This document shows positions 1 to 11,439 of a stretch of 64,000 bases of DNA, in pieces. Origin of the DNA: Reticulascus tulasneorum. Its lineage: Eukaryota; Ascomycota; Sordariomycetes; Glomerellales; Reticulascaceae. Where the stretch lies: contig LSAX01000005.1 of the NCBI GenBank assembly GCA_001557505.1, positions 1,736,001 to 1,800,000 of the forward strand, in the 5' to 3' direction. The translations under genes were made by a program, and so were the position numbers. Each line of letters starts with the position of its first letter. The stretch's first letter is position 1. The notes beneath the pieces are model-generated. The model made no database searches. It saw nothing but the letters and a program-made list of their open reading frames with translations, and had not been told where the DNA came from.

Positions 1-1700
1 CCGTAGGATACGTTCGCCAACAAAGACAGAACAGTACCGATCGTGCCATGTCAGGTCTTGTAGATGAGACTCGCGTGTCTGCTAAATCTCACTACCCGCC
101 ACTGTCCAGCCGGCCGTACCAGACCAGAGCATACTCGGTGAGTTCCACGACGAGTAGCAGTGGGCAAGGAACTAGTACAGTCGCCGACGGGCCCTCCCCA
201 AAGGAAAATGATGGCCTTCCGGACTATCTCAAAGCAATGGACCAGCCCTACACGCCTCCAAGCTTGGACCTGCATACACCCCGGGCCTCTGATGCGGAAC
301 CCATGCGGTCACGCTCAAGACTTCGGGACAAATCTACCTCAAGCGGCGCTGTCAAGAGCTTCAAAGACGCTGCAAAGGCAGCGCTAAACAGAATCGGCTC
401 ATCATCACACGGAGCCAAGACTCCAATCGGTTCCTATTTTGATCGGCGTGCACGAGACACTAGTGTTGGGCCCGACTCTGCGTCGACCTCACAGGCCTCA
501 CAAATCTCCAGCACGGATCGCTTAGGCCGGGCACCCAAGGCGGCAAGAGTCCTTGGAGAGTTTAATAACATGACTATGAAGACACAGCAATCGAACAAGC
601 TATCTGATCGATCATCTGTATCTTCATATGAAGAATCATTACCGTCCCCTTCGCTATCAACCACCACTCCTAACTCCTCCCGGCCACATTCGGAAAAAGG
701 ATCACACAAAATCCAAGATGAAGTTGAGAGCAAAGTTCCGGAAACTTTGCTTGCTGCCAACGATGACGGAGGTTCCTTCAAGTCTGAACAAGCGATCTTG
801 ACCAATTCTTCGACGCCGGCCACCTGCCTCAGTCCTTCGTCAGTCTCGCAACCCGAAAGTAAGTGGAAGCTGAACGACGATCCACAAGAGTTTCAGAAAC
901 TGGAGGATCTTTGGAGCAGTGACTCGCCGCTGCTGGATATGGATGATCAATCGTTCAAGTCATGTTTAAGCCCAGATGCGCCAGAAGGATCCGACGCTTC
1001 GCTTCTGCCATCACCGTTGCAAGCTGCCACTCTGTCTCCTAAAACGGAAGCGAATAGTCCAACACCCACACGTACCTCACATGATGCGGAGGTGAGAAAG
1101 AACCAAAATGAGCCTACAACAGCTGCTCAGCCAGTGCCCAGTCTATCTAAAAGCCGGTCGACCCCGGATCTGCTCCTCGATACCAGCTTCCTCCCAAAAT
1201 TGAAGCATCAGCCCCTCGTGCCTCCGCCGAGATCCAAAGCCCGGAGGGAATCTATCACCCTTCCGCCGCCATCAAGGGAAACATCGAAGTCTTTGATTCT
1301 CTCGCCGCCTATGCAACCTCCATCGGGTCCCGCAAACTATCTTCAAGAAGCACGAAAATCAGCACCACCTCCGAAAGCACCGCGGAACTTGCGGTCGTCG
1401 CCCCTCATCGGGAAGGGAGGCCCTGCTCCTTTGCGCGTTCCCGGAATGGCGCCAGATGGGAGGGTAGACCCGATTGCGAAGATGTTTGTGGAGTGCTGCA
1501 GCTGCAAATTCTTCCATGACATGCCGAGCCGCGTCTACGAATGCATGGCAAATCCCGATACGGTGGTCGAGGATCGGGACCTCGGTGTCTCGGGAGCAAT
1601 CACCACGATGGTTAAATGTCCGTGGTGCGCGCACGGCATGACAATGAAGTGTTGCGCGGGGTATGCGGCCGTTGTATACTTGAAGGAGAAGTTGCATTGA
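1..1700 (+). CDS. Disordered protein with conserved C-terminal Cys-rich tail (5' truncated by window edge)
   Basis: The reading frame is open from the left window edge; the first ATG is at 48 (550 residues from there), but codons upstream stay in frame to base 3, so the true start may lie outside. Most of the protein is Ser/Pro/Thr-rich low complexity with PxxP-like proline stretches. The last 80 residues are different: an ordered block with paired cysteines (CCSCKFF, then CPWCAHG and KCC), a pattern that could bind zinc, ending in a short hydrophobic segment. I recognise this as a fungal conserved C-terminal module of unknown function, not as a named family. It is convergent with the glycosyltransferase gene downstream. 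The role is unknown; a regulatory or scaffold protein is only a guess. Confidence 0.75.
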   Translation, partial: VGYVRQQRQNSTDRAMSGLVDETRVSAKSHYPPLSSRPYQTRAYSVSSTTSSSGQGTSTVADGPSPKENDGLPDYLKAMDQPYTPPSLDLHTPRASDAEPMRSRSRLRDKSTSSGAVKSFKDAAKAALNRIGSSSHGAKTPIGSYFDRRARDTSVGPDSASTSQASQISSTDRLGRAPKAARVLGEFNNMTMKTQQSNKLSDRSSVSSYEESLPSPSLSTTTPNSSRPHSEKGSHKIQDEVESKVPETLLAANDDGGSFKSEQAILTNSSTPATCLSPSSVSQPESKWKLNDDPQEFQKLEDLWSSDSPLLDMDDQSFKSCLSPDAPEGSDASLLPSPLQAATLSPKTEANSPTPTRTSHDAEVRKNQNEPTTAAQPVPSLSKSRSTPDLLLDTSFLPKLKHQPLVPPPRSKARRESITLPPPSRETSKSLILSPPMQPPSGPANYLQEARKSAPPPKAPRNLRSSPLIGKGGPAPLRVPGMAPDGRVDPIAKMFVECCSCKFFHDMPSRVYECMANPDTVVEDRDLGVSGAITTMVKCPWCAHGMTMKCCAGYAAVVYLKEKLH

Positions 1701-2404
1701 GGTGGCCGCATCGAAACGAAGCTGCAATGACCAATGTGAGGGGATCGGCACTCTTGATGTTTTCGTGGGATGGAGATCAAAAGAGGAAGTGCGCCTTCTC
1801 AAGCCCCGGCTGGCTGTAATAGAAGGACTGGATCCACGGCACTTTTCAAAGCTAGACAGCACCATGGTATGTCTGGAGAGGAGGTGGGGGGAATCTGCTG
1901 GCAATATTGTAAGATCCTGGTGTAAGGCAAAATGTATATTATGTGACGTGTACCACATGGAAGAGATTACAAAATGAATCTTTTCCTAGTCAAGCTCTGC
2001 TGTCTGCTTTTAAGCCAAACGGTGATATCACAACACCTCGTTATTGCAACCAAACCAAGGACATCATTCCCGGAGCGAGCCCAAGACTTGAACACCGAAC
2101 GGAGTAAGGTGGACGTGGGCTTCGGCAACTCTGCTTTCCGTCTTCGGCAGCACAGCAACACTGAAGTCGTACAGGACTGCAACACCCTGACATGAACATG
2201 CGACTCTGATTCCTCGTGGTTCCCAGTGCAGCAAGATCACATTCATTGGTAAGCCATGTAGTCGGGTAGGTAAAGTATAGTACTCAACTAAAAACTCCAA
2301 CAACCGTCAGAAAATGGAAAGAAACATTGGTATCTCGGAATCTATACGGAAGGGATATCTTTCAGACACATCAACCAGTCGCCCTGTCTGCTCTCTCCGA
2401 CCAG
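1701..2404. other. Intergenic, convergent 3' ends
   Basis: About 700 bases between two convergent genes, presumably their 3' untranslated regions. The open frames here are short, overlap on opposite strands and show no domain-like sequence. I see nothing else. Confidence 0.6.
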
Positions 2405-5400
2405 CTACCTCGCGCCGGATGGTCCCGCGCCACCAGTTCCAGCCATTCTCAAACTCTCCTCCATCGCCTTTCTCAGATCCTCGTCGTCCTGATCCCCGTG
2501 TCCGTCTCCCTGATCCTGCGTCTTGCCTTTGGAACTTTGCTTCCGAAACTCCTCCTCCGCCAGGCTCTGCTTCTTCACGTACTCCATTACGATATCCTCC
2601 TCCGTCATTCCCGACTTCTGACGCTCCAGGTGCGCCCGGTGCGCCGCCTCGGACTCCTCGATCGCCTTTCGGAGCTCCTCGTCATTCTCCGGCATGACGC
2701 CCTCCTCGTGGTGCGTCTTGGACTCCTCGATCGCGCGGCGGATGGCCTCGTCGTCCTCATAGGTCGGCGGATGCGGCGTCTTCGATGCCTCTAGCGCACG
2801 CCGGAACTCTTCGTCGGTTTCGTCGTCGGCCTGGACGGGTGCGACACCCGCTGCCTGGAGAGCCATGCTCTGCTGGATCGCCTGCTCGACGAGCTTCTGG
2901 TACTCTTCGTCCGTGATTTGAAGGTCCAGGTCGTCTTCTTCAATCGGAATCGTCTCGGCGTGCGTGCCCGGCAAGGGCCGGCCGCTGCTCCGAAGATTGT
3001 TGACGCTTGCGCGGATGGCCTCCTCAATGCGTGCGTCCTCCTCTGGATCGCCGTGGGAAGTCTCTGCGACAGACGCCCGGATTGCCCGCTCAAATTCTGC
3101 ATCTTCTGCCGCGGTGTTGGGTCTCGAGCCTGTACCTGGTCTCGAATCGAGTCCTTGCTTTTCGGGAATCGTCGTCTCGACATGGTTCTTCCTCCAAGCC
3201 TTCTTGTGCTCGCGAATTTTTCTCCGCTCGTCCAACGACAGCGTCATGGCCTGAGCCCAGCCGGTCTTCGCCGGCGGCACGGAGCCATTATCTGACTCGG
3301 CAACGGCCGGTTTCTCCTTGTCCTTCTGCTCCTTGATTTTGAGGGCGTAGAACTGCTTCAGGTCGAACTTGATATTGTTCCAACGTTTGATGATGTCCTG
3401 CGCTTCCTCAATGGTAGAGGCCTCCATGTCGCGCTCTCCCTGGACGATCCGCGATACGATGATGTAGTTTTGTACGCTGCTGCCGAACGCGTTGCGCAGC
3501 GACGCATGAACACCTTGCATTGTATAAGCCGGCAAAGACCATATCGCTGTCTCTAAGTCAGCAAAGCATATAGTGCATCGTACTCAAAAGAATCTTACCA
3601 GATGCGGGCTTGAATATAAGGCCGCCGATTCCCTTTCCAAAACCTTTTACCAACCCGATCCCGCCCTCCTTCTCTGCTCCTTTTAGGGGTTGGGTTACAA
3701 GCCCGCTAATGCCGTCGTAGAAGCCGTACGCGAATTCCCGGCCTGCAATTTGCAGGCCGCTGGTAAAGTCGGTTACCTTCTCCGTCGGCCGGACCATATC
3801 ATCGTTGTAGAGCCTCGGGGCATTCCTGAACCCCCTTGCCAAACCGAGGCAGAAGTTCATGGGCGTCTTCGCCCCCGTGGTGAAGATACGCCCGACACTC
3901 GTCCCAGCAGCCATCGCAGCCTCGATGTTTGGGCCCGTGGAAGCGGGCTCGTTGATCTGCTTCGCCTTTCCTTCCTTTTTGCTGCTGCTTGACTGCGTGG
4001 ATGTTTGCTGAGCGAGATCGTGCTCTGAGGTTCCCAGAGATTCGTTCTGTGTTGTCTGAGACTGTGCCGTCTGGGACTGTGTTGTTAGAGACACCGTCGA
4101 GGCACCAGCGCTACTGACTGTCAACGAAGGTGCAATCGAAGGTGTGTGCTGCAGATCCGTCGTGGAAGCGCCAGTCGAACCCGCGGGAAGTTCGACTGTC
4201 CGCTGTGAGGCCGAATCTGACATTGGGAAGCTGGGTGTTCTCGCAGACGCATCGTCGCTCGCAGCGACTGACTGCTTCTGCGATCCATCTGGCGCTGATC
4301 CCGATCCCGATCCCGATGCCGTTGCCGGTTTCGCCTCGCCCTCCTTCTTCGCCTTGGAATGGGCTTTGAACACGTCCCGGGGAAAGTCGGCGATCGACAT
4401 GGCGATACTGCCAAAGTCTGCCACGAGGGAGGCCGTGGCTGCCGATATGGGATCCCAGGGCTGGCCCTCAGTGTTGTACTCCTGTGGACGAAAACTAGAA
4501 TTTGTCAGGGATGCAGGAGTAACAGGAGAGGCGAAAAAAAAGAACTTACAGCTTTAGATCCGTATATTGGAGGAAACCTTGCTTCACCAGCGCGGCTGCT
4601 GCCAAAGGGCTGAGCCTGATCTGGGTGCGCCTAACTCTCCACGCCGCGGCTCTACTGGGAGCGATTGAACATCGCAACGAGTCGACATCGAGATGATCAT
4701 GGAAACTCTTCCCTCCCATATCAGTACCTTTCTCTTCCCTGATCTTCTCGCCGAGCTCTTGGGCTCTGTGCTGGGTCTCCGGTTTCAGCAAATACTTGAG
4801 TGCCTCCGCCAGCTTTTCAGCGTTGAGATCTTTGTACGGAACGGGGTCAGGCCCGGCGCCGGCCCTCGCGACCATGGCACCCCAGAAGGGTTGGTCACCA
4901 AAAAAGGGCACTACAAAGGTCGGCTTGCCAGCGTTGATCCCAGCGGCAGTGGTCCCGGCGCCGCCGTGGTGGACCACTCCAGAGACATGCTTGAATAACC
5001 AGTCGTGAGGCACGTTCCCAAGCATGAAGACACCTTCCGGCAGGCCCACATCATCAGCTCCAAGGCCGCCCCATCCTTTCGATACCAGGGCCCTGATACC
5101 GGTGAGATGAATTGCGTCGAAGATTAACCTGGTTAGGGCGTTGGGATCGTCCACAACAATGGATCCGAACCCTATGTAAACGGGAGGAGGTCCAGCCGCC
5201 AAGAACGCGGCCAAATCGGGGTCGGGGGTGAAAGACGAAGCCAAGTTTAGGAAAAAGAAGCCGGATATGTCAATCTCATTGCCCCAATCGTTCGGCTTCG
5301 GGATGAGTGCCGGAGACCAGCAGTACGTGTACGAGATGCGGAGCCGCGTCAAGATACCCGGCGCCCAAATCAAAGACAAGGGCTCAAGGTCCAGCGCCTT

Positions 5401-6496
5401 CTCCCGGAACCTATTGATGACGTCTCCGAGTCCCTGCCAAGTCATCATCTCGACAAGGGCGTATGATAGATAGTTGGTCATGACCACATCGGTGTTTGAC
5501 GACTGGATATTCGCGAGCGGATGCGGGAAGGCGCGAGTAGGCGACCACGGCATAGTAAACATGAGATGCAGGGGGATGCCCATCTTCTCCGCGATATGGA
5601 TGTGGGCGAAGCTTGGCGGATTGGCGATGATGGCATCGGCGACAAACGGACTCTTGCCAGGATCACCAGGCAGGCCATGGTTGGTAGCCATCGGCTCGTC
5701 CTTGGCGTGTGGTTTAGGCGGCGGCCCCATGCCGTCCCCGGCTTCTATGCAAGATCGCCAGCAGCCCAGGAGGATCTCCTGTATCCCCCTCCGCCGCTTG
5801 CTAATCTCGCCGCTCTTCAGCGTATCGAAGCCCGGCATCAGACCGGGATTCTTCACCATGAAGGCCATGAGCTCGGCGGGGTCGCCGCCAATGTTGAAGA
5901 ACTCGAGCTCATTCTCTTCCACAAACGCCTTGAAGGTCGTATGTGTCGCAATCCGCACGCGGTGGCCATATGTATCCTTCAGGACCTTGCCGAGCGCCAC
6001 GAAGGGCTGTACGTCGCCGCGCGAGCCCACGATCTGTATGACGACGTTCAGCCGCGGAGGTGGTGTCTGGCCAGGCTGGCCGCCTAGGCTGGGGGGTATG
6101 TATGCCGGCGGCAGCGGCGTGTGGTTGACCTTTTCGGACAGGAGTTGATTCCGCAGTGTAGGCGCGAGGAGCTCCGCGAGGCGGCTGTTCTTTTGGTTGA
6201 TATTGATATTAACTCGTCCATCGGCTATGAAAGGAGGCAGTTAGCATGATTATTCCCATGTTCCAAATCAAGTACACCTCACCCGTAACATTCGCTCCAG
6301 CCTCGAAGCCGGGTGGGCTGAACTTCAGCTGGTCGTGCAGCTCGCCATATGCGGGCGGCGCCTCGTTGTCGGCCTCAAGATCGGGCAAGCTGAAGCCGTC
6401 CGAGATGAGGGCATCGGGCACCTCTTGCGAGTCCGTCTGTCTTCTGTGGGGAACGGGAGCTTTGACGTTCCCCTGCGCGTTCTTGTCCACCGTCAT
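2405..6496 (-). CDS. Sterol 3-beta-glucosyltransferase-like protein with Vps13/Atg2-type motif and UIM repeats
   Basis: Exons (minus strand) 6496-6283, 6224-4550, 4494-3599, 3552-2405; 1310 residues. The glycosyltransferase part (about 135-545) carries the family-28 start GSRGDVQPFVALG at 138 and the UDP-sugar-binding motif HHGGAGTTAAGINAGKP at 490, typical of UDP-glucose:sterol glucosyltransferases of the Atg26/Ugt51 group. Unlike Atg26 there is no GRAM or PH domain before it. A Ser/Thr-rich linker leads to a Gly/Lys-rich segment (about 890-930: QPLKGAEKEG, GFGKGIGGLIFKP) resembling the C-terminal motif of Vps13/Atg2 proteins. The tail (1077-1297) has seven A-x-x-x-S ubiquitin-interacting helices plus one degenerate copy. 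Expected to glucosylate a membrane sterol and to bind ubiquitin. The ATG at 6496 is the first in frame; the open frame upstream has only GTG. Substrate specificity is inferred. Confidence 0.88.
2447..3109 (-). repeat. Coding array of ubiquitin-interacting motifs
   Basis: Within the last exon of the glycosyltransferase gene, eight acidic-then-helical segments follow one another: FERAIRAS, IEEAIRAS, VEQAIQQS, FRRALEAS, IRRAIEES, LRKAIEES, a degenerate MEYVKKQS, and LRKAMEES. Each except the seventh has the hydrophobic-x-x-Ala-x-x-x-Ser core preceded by acidic residues that defines the UIM. The order and spacing (about 20-40 residues) suggest tandem duplication followed by divergence. Confidence 0.85.
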
Positions 6497-7991
6497 GCTG
6501 GGCAGGCGAGGTATATACTCGGCAGTATCGATTCGATCAAGCACCGCAATGCTAATGTCTGTGACAGAAGCACCACACACTACTAGTTCGGGGAGAAGCA
6601 GGAAAGAAACAGAAAACGGAGGGGTATCTTAAGAACAAAGTAAGAAGTGGACTATGGAGCTGAACAAACAAGGTTCGGGCTAGGGTCCCAGAAGCATTCA
6701 AGTGCTCTACTCAATTCTCAGGTTCTACGACGAGAGAGGGGCAAGTAGCTGCTTTTTCGAAGCAGGAGAGCGGAGCAAGGCCGATGTGAATCACGGTAAA
6801 TACTAGCTAGATAAAACAACCAAGAATGGAATCCAATTCTGGAATGACGCGTGGAAAAGCTGCAGCAAGTATTTCTCTAGTTTCACTACTTCACCCAGCA
6901 GCCAAACACCGATCGGTTAGCTTCCACTCGATGCATAAGTCCGTCCCCGTTCAAGAATTTGTTCGAGATGGGGGGGGGGAGGGGTAGGAATTATGATGCG
7001 GGATAGACTGAATGGGTGGCAGCAGCCGGCGCTATGACGACGTGTGGCTGTGCAGTTTGACCACCCACCACCTGGTTCACTGTCGCTCGTCATGCAGATG
7101 ATCCCATTCATTCTTATGTACATAGGGTGCTGCTCTCAGATCTTCGGTAGCCTGCCGGGCCTTAATTACCTTATTTCAGCTTATGTCAGGGGCACCCTAC
7201 AGCCCCTAAGAGGCTATCTGTGGCTGGAATACCACTCAGTGAACCCCCCCCAGGTCTTCGCTGGCCACACTTGAGTCTTTAGAGCAGCCCCGTGGCGCAT
7301 ATATGCGTGGCTAAGAACACGGAATACGAACCTGTCCACGTAATTCTCCTCGCTTTCGCCGCTTCACAGCTGCTGTAAATCGAGAATCAGCCCCTATCTA
7401 ATACGGCGCGTCTCATTCCCGGCATCCTCATTCATGGGAACTTTCATTGGGGGTTGTATCAGGCACAAACAATAGCTCATGCAGCATCCACGTAACCCCC
7501 GTCGGCCTTTTTGGCGGCTTGTAAATCTCTAAAAAGCTTCAATAGGGGAGCTCTGTTGGACAACATTCCCCCGGGCCACGTAACATTTAGGATCCATGCA
7601 TGGCTTATGCTGGCTAGGCGGACTTTTGAAGCAGAAAAACCCGACTTCTTACATACACGAGATCTTACCGGGCCAGGTATAGGGACTAGATGCTCCTCTC
7701 GCAGCTGACATAACGTCTTTCGTGGGATTAAGACGCGACGTCCAGAATCATTATCTAGACTCCGTCGGGAAATATAGTACACCAGGCGCACCAGCCGGCC
7801 GGAGTAATGGCCAACACCCCCGACTGAACATGCACCCCATCGTCCGAAGATGGCTTCTTCTTCCAATATCGAGAACACATCAGCGTCGTCCACGCAGTCG
7901 CACATGATGATAAATCCGCCGACCGCCAACCAGCATCTTCCCGCCTCGCTCCTTCGCAATCCCCCGTTCCTTCTGCACCACAATACACAAT
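6497..7991. other. Intergenic: upstream of glycosyltransferase, 3' side of SEC61 beta
   Basis: About 1.5 kb. It holds the presumed promoter of the glycosyltransferase (reading left) and the 3' region of SEC61 beta. A run of ten G at 6970-6979 is the only low-complexity feature. The overlapping open frames (for example 7477-8034 minus) lack domain-like sequence and cut across SEC61 beta exons. Confidence 0.5.
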
Positions 7992-8579
7992 CTAGCTGGA
8001 GAATTTCCGAGTCACCTTCGCGATGACTAGACATGTGATTAGCTTCGGCACCGTGGCGGGTTTCTTGGCATTCTTACTGTGGAGGGCAACAACGCTGAAG
8101 ATGAAAACTAGCGACAAAACCAGGACGACGACAGGGTCGACCTTGAGTCCGGGGGACTCGTCCGTGTACAGCCCTGAACGCGAACATTAGCACATGGAGC
8201 CTCCTCAGCATCCTCAACGGCAGTCACGTACTCAACATCGTGCTGCTGCTCCCACCCGCGCCTGCGGCTCGCGTGCTCGACGGCCGTGCATTGGCAACCT
8301 TCTCCTTCTGATCGGCCGCCGCTCGTCGTCGGATCTGTGTTCGCGGTCCACCAGGAACGCTAGGGGACGAAGGTCGCGCCACCGCCGCGCCAGAGGCAGC
8401 GGCCGCGGAGTTGTCAGGAGACGATGGTCGTGGGGAAGACTGTGAATTGACTATCAGCTATGAACCCTTTCAATTCGGGTGCGGAGAGCAGGAGGACAGA
8501 GAGCGCGATTGGATCGTCACGGGGACGGCGCAGCTCCCAATTCGATTCCTTTAGGCTGGATGGGAATGCAACTCACCAT
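7992..8579 (-). CDS. SBH1: Sec61 translocon beta subunit
   Basis: Found by splicing: exons (minus strand) 8579-8577, 8439-8232, 8173-8078, 8026-7992, giving 113 residues. Exon 1 is only the ATG, followed by GTGAGT; introns are 137, 58 and 51 bp. The spliced protein has the family layout: a Ser/Pro/Ala-rich cytosolic start (MSSPRPSSP), the conserved block [18 protein letters not shown], the SSTML...[13 protein letters not shown] stretch, one C-terminal membrane helix ([19 protein letters not shown]), and a short basic tail ending KFSS. This is the tail-anchored beta subunit of the ER protein-conducting channel. Every intron boundary keeps the family sequence in frame, so the model is strong. 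No single open frame of normal length reveals the gene. Confidence 0.95.
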
Positions 8580-9794
8580 TTTGAAGAATGGAACGAGGAC
8601 GAGATCTAGAATCGCTGCAGGATTTCAAGATCAACGGTGGAAGTGAAGAATTGGAAGATGGAGTTGGGAGGTCGGTTTGGCTTTGGGGGTTGGTACACAT
8701 GTGGCTGCCCCAAAAAGTCTAGAGTTGAGGCCACATTTTTGGAAAGGAGATTTTGGCGCTAAAGTTTTTCCGCCCCGAATTTGGATGGTACAACTGATTA
8801 AGCAGGCCCCCATACACGCTAGTGTACAGTACCTGAGGGATGTACGGTAACTACCTTACATTAACTTGAGTGTAGCACACGATGACCTTCTGGTGAAAGA
8901 ATTACCCAAGAATACCCAAGGTAAGCTAAATTAACATTTAGTTGTCATTTCATTCACAGATAGCTTTGCATTGCGAGGCTCGAGTTTCCAACGCTTTATC
9001 AATTTAGGAGACTATTTATACTGGATGAAGCTGCTTCTCCCTGCCAGCTCTCACCCGCCCCGTATTCTCGCCAGCGTATGCATTGCTGCCGGAAGACTGC
9101 CCTTACTGTACCAACAAGCGACTGCTTCTCCCATCTCCTTATCGCCTGCTTCCTGGCTTGCCTCAAGAGCACGCTTTCAGAAAGGCCTGCTGGCAGAGCC
9201 TTGGTGTATGATGTGTATGATTCAAAACAACGCAAAAAAAAGATGGACAAATGGAAAACAAAATCCCAGCCCCTAAGTTGGGGACCTCTTCTCCTTGACT
9301 CAACCCCAAGGACACCATATAAGAAGGGGAGGGGATGTGAAGTCCCCGCCCTCCTCGTTCCTGCCGCCGGAATCCTCCTTTTGTCTGACAAAGGCAAATA
9401 TCTCCGTCAGGAGCATTGTAAAGGGCCTAAGCCTGTGCAAGTATGAAACCCGGTCTCCATAGCGGAAGAACCGCCCCAGAACTCGCTCTCCACCTCGTCA
9501 CCCTAGCTTTTGTGTCCTTTTCCCTCCGATCCGAATCCGAGGGCCATGATGGATTTGTCGTTCTTTGCGGGGTCTCATCGCTGACTTGATCCCCATGCTC
9601 CCCCTCCAAGAGAGCATTTGTGGGCTGGTTCGGTGGTCTGTTACCTCGGCCAACGCCCATTATATAAGATTAGACAGTAGTACATCTACAGCTGGAAACG
9701 AAACCACCACTCTCAACCCGAACGCCTTCCGCTATGATGGAACCTTATGCCTGCAAATTTGGAGTGCTGGAATGAAGAAAGGGATTCTCGAACT
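8580..9794. other. Intergenic: SEC61 beta promoter and PSR1-like 3' region
   Basis: About 1.2 kb between two genes read in the same (minus) direction. No coding sequence I can support: the open frames overlap one another on both strands and have no recognisable motif. Confidence 0.5.
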
Positions 9795-11439
9795 TCAGAG
9801 AGTGACGTCGAGAACCAGGCTGACATCCCGTACATCGGAAGTAGCGAGATCCTCGAGGACGGGTATAAGATCTAGAAGCTCGTTGTCGTGCGCATCCGAG
9901 AACCAACTGCTGATGGGCACCGCGTGCTGGGGGTGGAAAATGTAAGACGTAGGAGAGTTATCGATGATGATCGTGTCCTTGAGCTCCCTTCCAACCTGGG
10001 AGAGATCCTTGACATAGTTTCCTTGATGGTTGTAACAACTCTCCCGGAAGAGACGGTGATGTACAACCTTGTGGATATCGAGTTGATCCAAAAGCGGGTC
10101 GCCGTACTGACATGACAGTTAGTATAACATGATTCCGCACCGTAGTGGGAAATAAGATCATACCTTAGAGACGGATGCCGTAAATACCACCACCTCATAG
10201 AGCTCGCCGACCCTCTTCATGAACTGGTCCACGCCTGGCCGCTTAATGACATACACATTGTGATAGCTGCCCTCAATCTCGACGGGTATTGTGAAGTCTG
10301 CTTGGTGTAATATCTGCTAGAGGGTCAGATGGGCATCACATATGAAGAGCAGGTGAACGTACCTTGAATGAGCTGTGCACCAGCGTCTCATCCAAATCAA
10401 GCACGAGGCACTTTCTCCCCTTGTGTTCGGGCGCGATGGGAGGCAAGAGAGCTTTGGTTGGCTCGGGAGCCGACGGACCGGCAGTCTCATGAATAGGAAC
10501 ACTGATTGCGTTGGCGCCTGGGGGCGGGCTCGATGGTGGGCCTGGAAGCGATCTGGTGGGCGCCTCGTCGACCGGAGGAGGAATCTGCTGCTGGGCGTCG
10601 ACTGGTTCGGGCTTCGCGTCGGGCATGGGCTCATCTCCTTCGTAATCTTTCCCATTTGTTTGCTCTGCAGCCGCTTTGTCGGATTTCTTTCCGTTGGAAG
10701 GATCTACAGTGATAACGGGCGCGCTTGTGCCAGCGGTGTTCGTGTGCTTCGAATCCGTGCCCTCCTGGCCACCGACCGTGGAATCGTCCACGGTGGTCGT
10801 GTTGGACACACGCTTGCCCTTTTGTTCTGTGATCGTCATGGGTAGATGCGGTGGCGGTTCCTTCTCTTCAAGCTGTGTCTTGCTGGAGGATGGTTGGTCT
10901 TGTGGAGTAGGTTGTCGAGATTTCGCGGTTGCTGGGCGGGCGGGCAGCTTGTCTAATTTGTGAACGGCCGCTTCATCACCACCGTCCAGTGGAGTGGCAT
11001 GCGCGGGAACTCCACAGCATCCCAGCAGGGAAAGGAGGCCGCCGCTCTTCTTCTTCTTCTGGGTCGAGTTGACGGGGGAATTGGGTTGGGAGGTCCCTGG
11101 AGTGTTTGTAGGCTCTGTCTCTACAGCAGACCGATGGCTGGACGTACTGCCGTTGCGATGTCTACCTAGGATGCTGCCCTTGGACTCCTTTGAGCGCCCG
11201 CTGATACTATTTCGCGAGTCGCTGACAGTTGCGCCGCTTAGGCCGGTGGTTGTCGGTGAAGATTGGTTTCTCTGTGAGGAGGACCGGGAAGGTACATGCA
11301 GCAGTCCCCTACCCTTTTTCGCGTTCCCAACGTCTTGTGGAGAAAGGAGATTCTTCTCGGTCGCCATGTCTCGAGGTTTTTCTCGAATGTCGGGCAATAT
11401 GTCGTCGGCTGACTTGGAAGATTGCGGCTTCTCTGACAT
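9795..11439 (-). CDS. PSR1: PSR1-type HAD protein phosphatase (CTD-phosphatase-like)
   Basis: Exons (minus strand) 11439-10363, 10313-10164, 10106-9795; 512 residues, introns 49 and 57 bp (the second with a TACTAAC branch site). The first 340 residues are disordered; the C-terminal domain is an FCP1/SCP phosphatase with the DxDxT nucleophile motif ([12 protein letters not shown], Asp348 and Asp350), then [31 protein letters not shown] and the closing [19 protein letters not shown]. Yeast Psr1/Psr2 are plasma-membrane phosphatases needed for sodium and general stress responses. They are anchored by palmitoylated N-terminal cysteines; here a GCCG at about 140, set in a hydrophobic LLSLLG stretch, could play that part (inference). 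Family assignment is firm; the closest paralogue class (Psr1 or Nem1) is judged Psr1 from the motif string. Confidence 0.93.

Noticed and set aside
7477..8034. 185-codon minus-strand frame
   Set aside because: It overlaps the last SEC61 beta exon in a different frame and lacks domain-like sequence.
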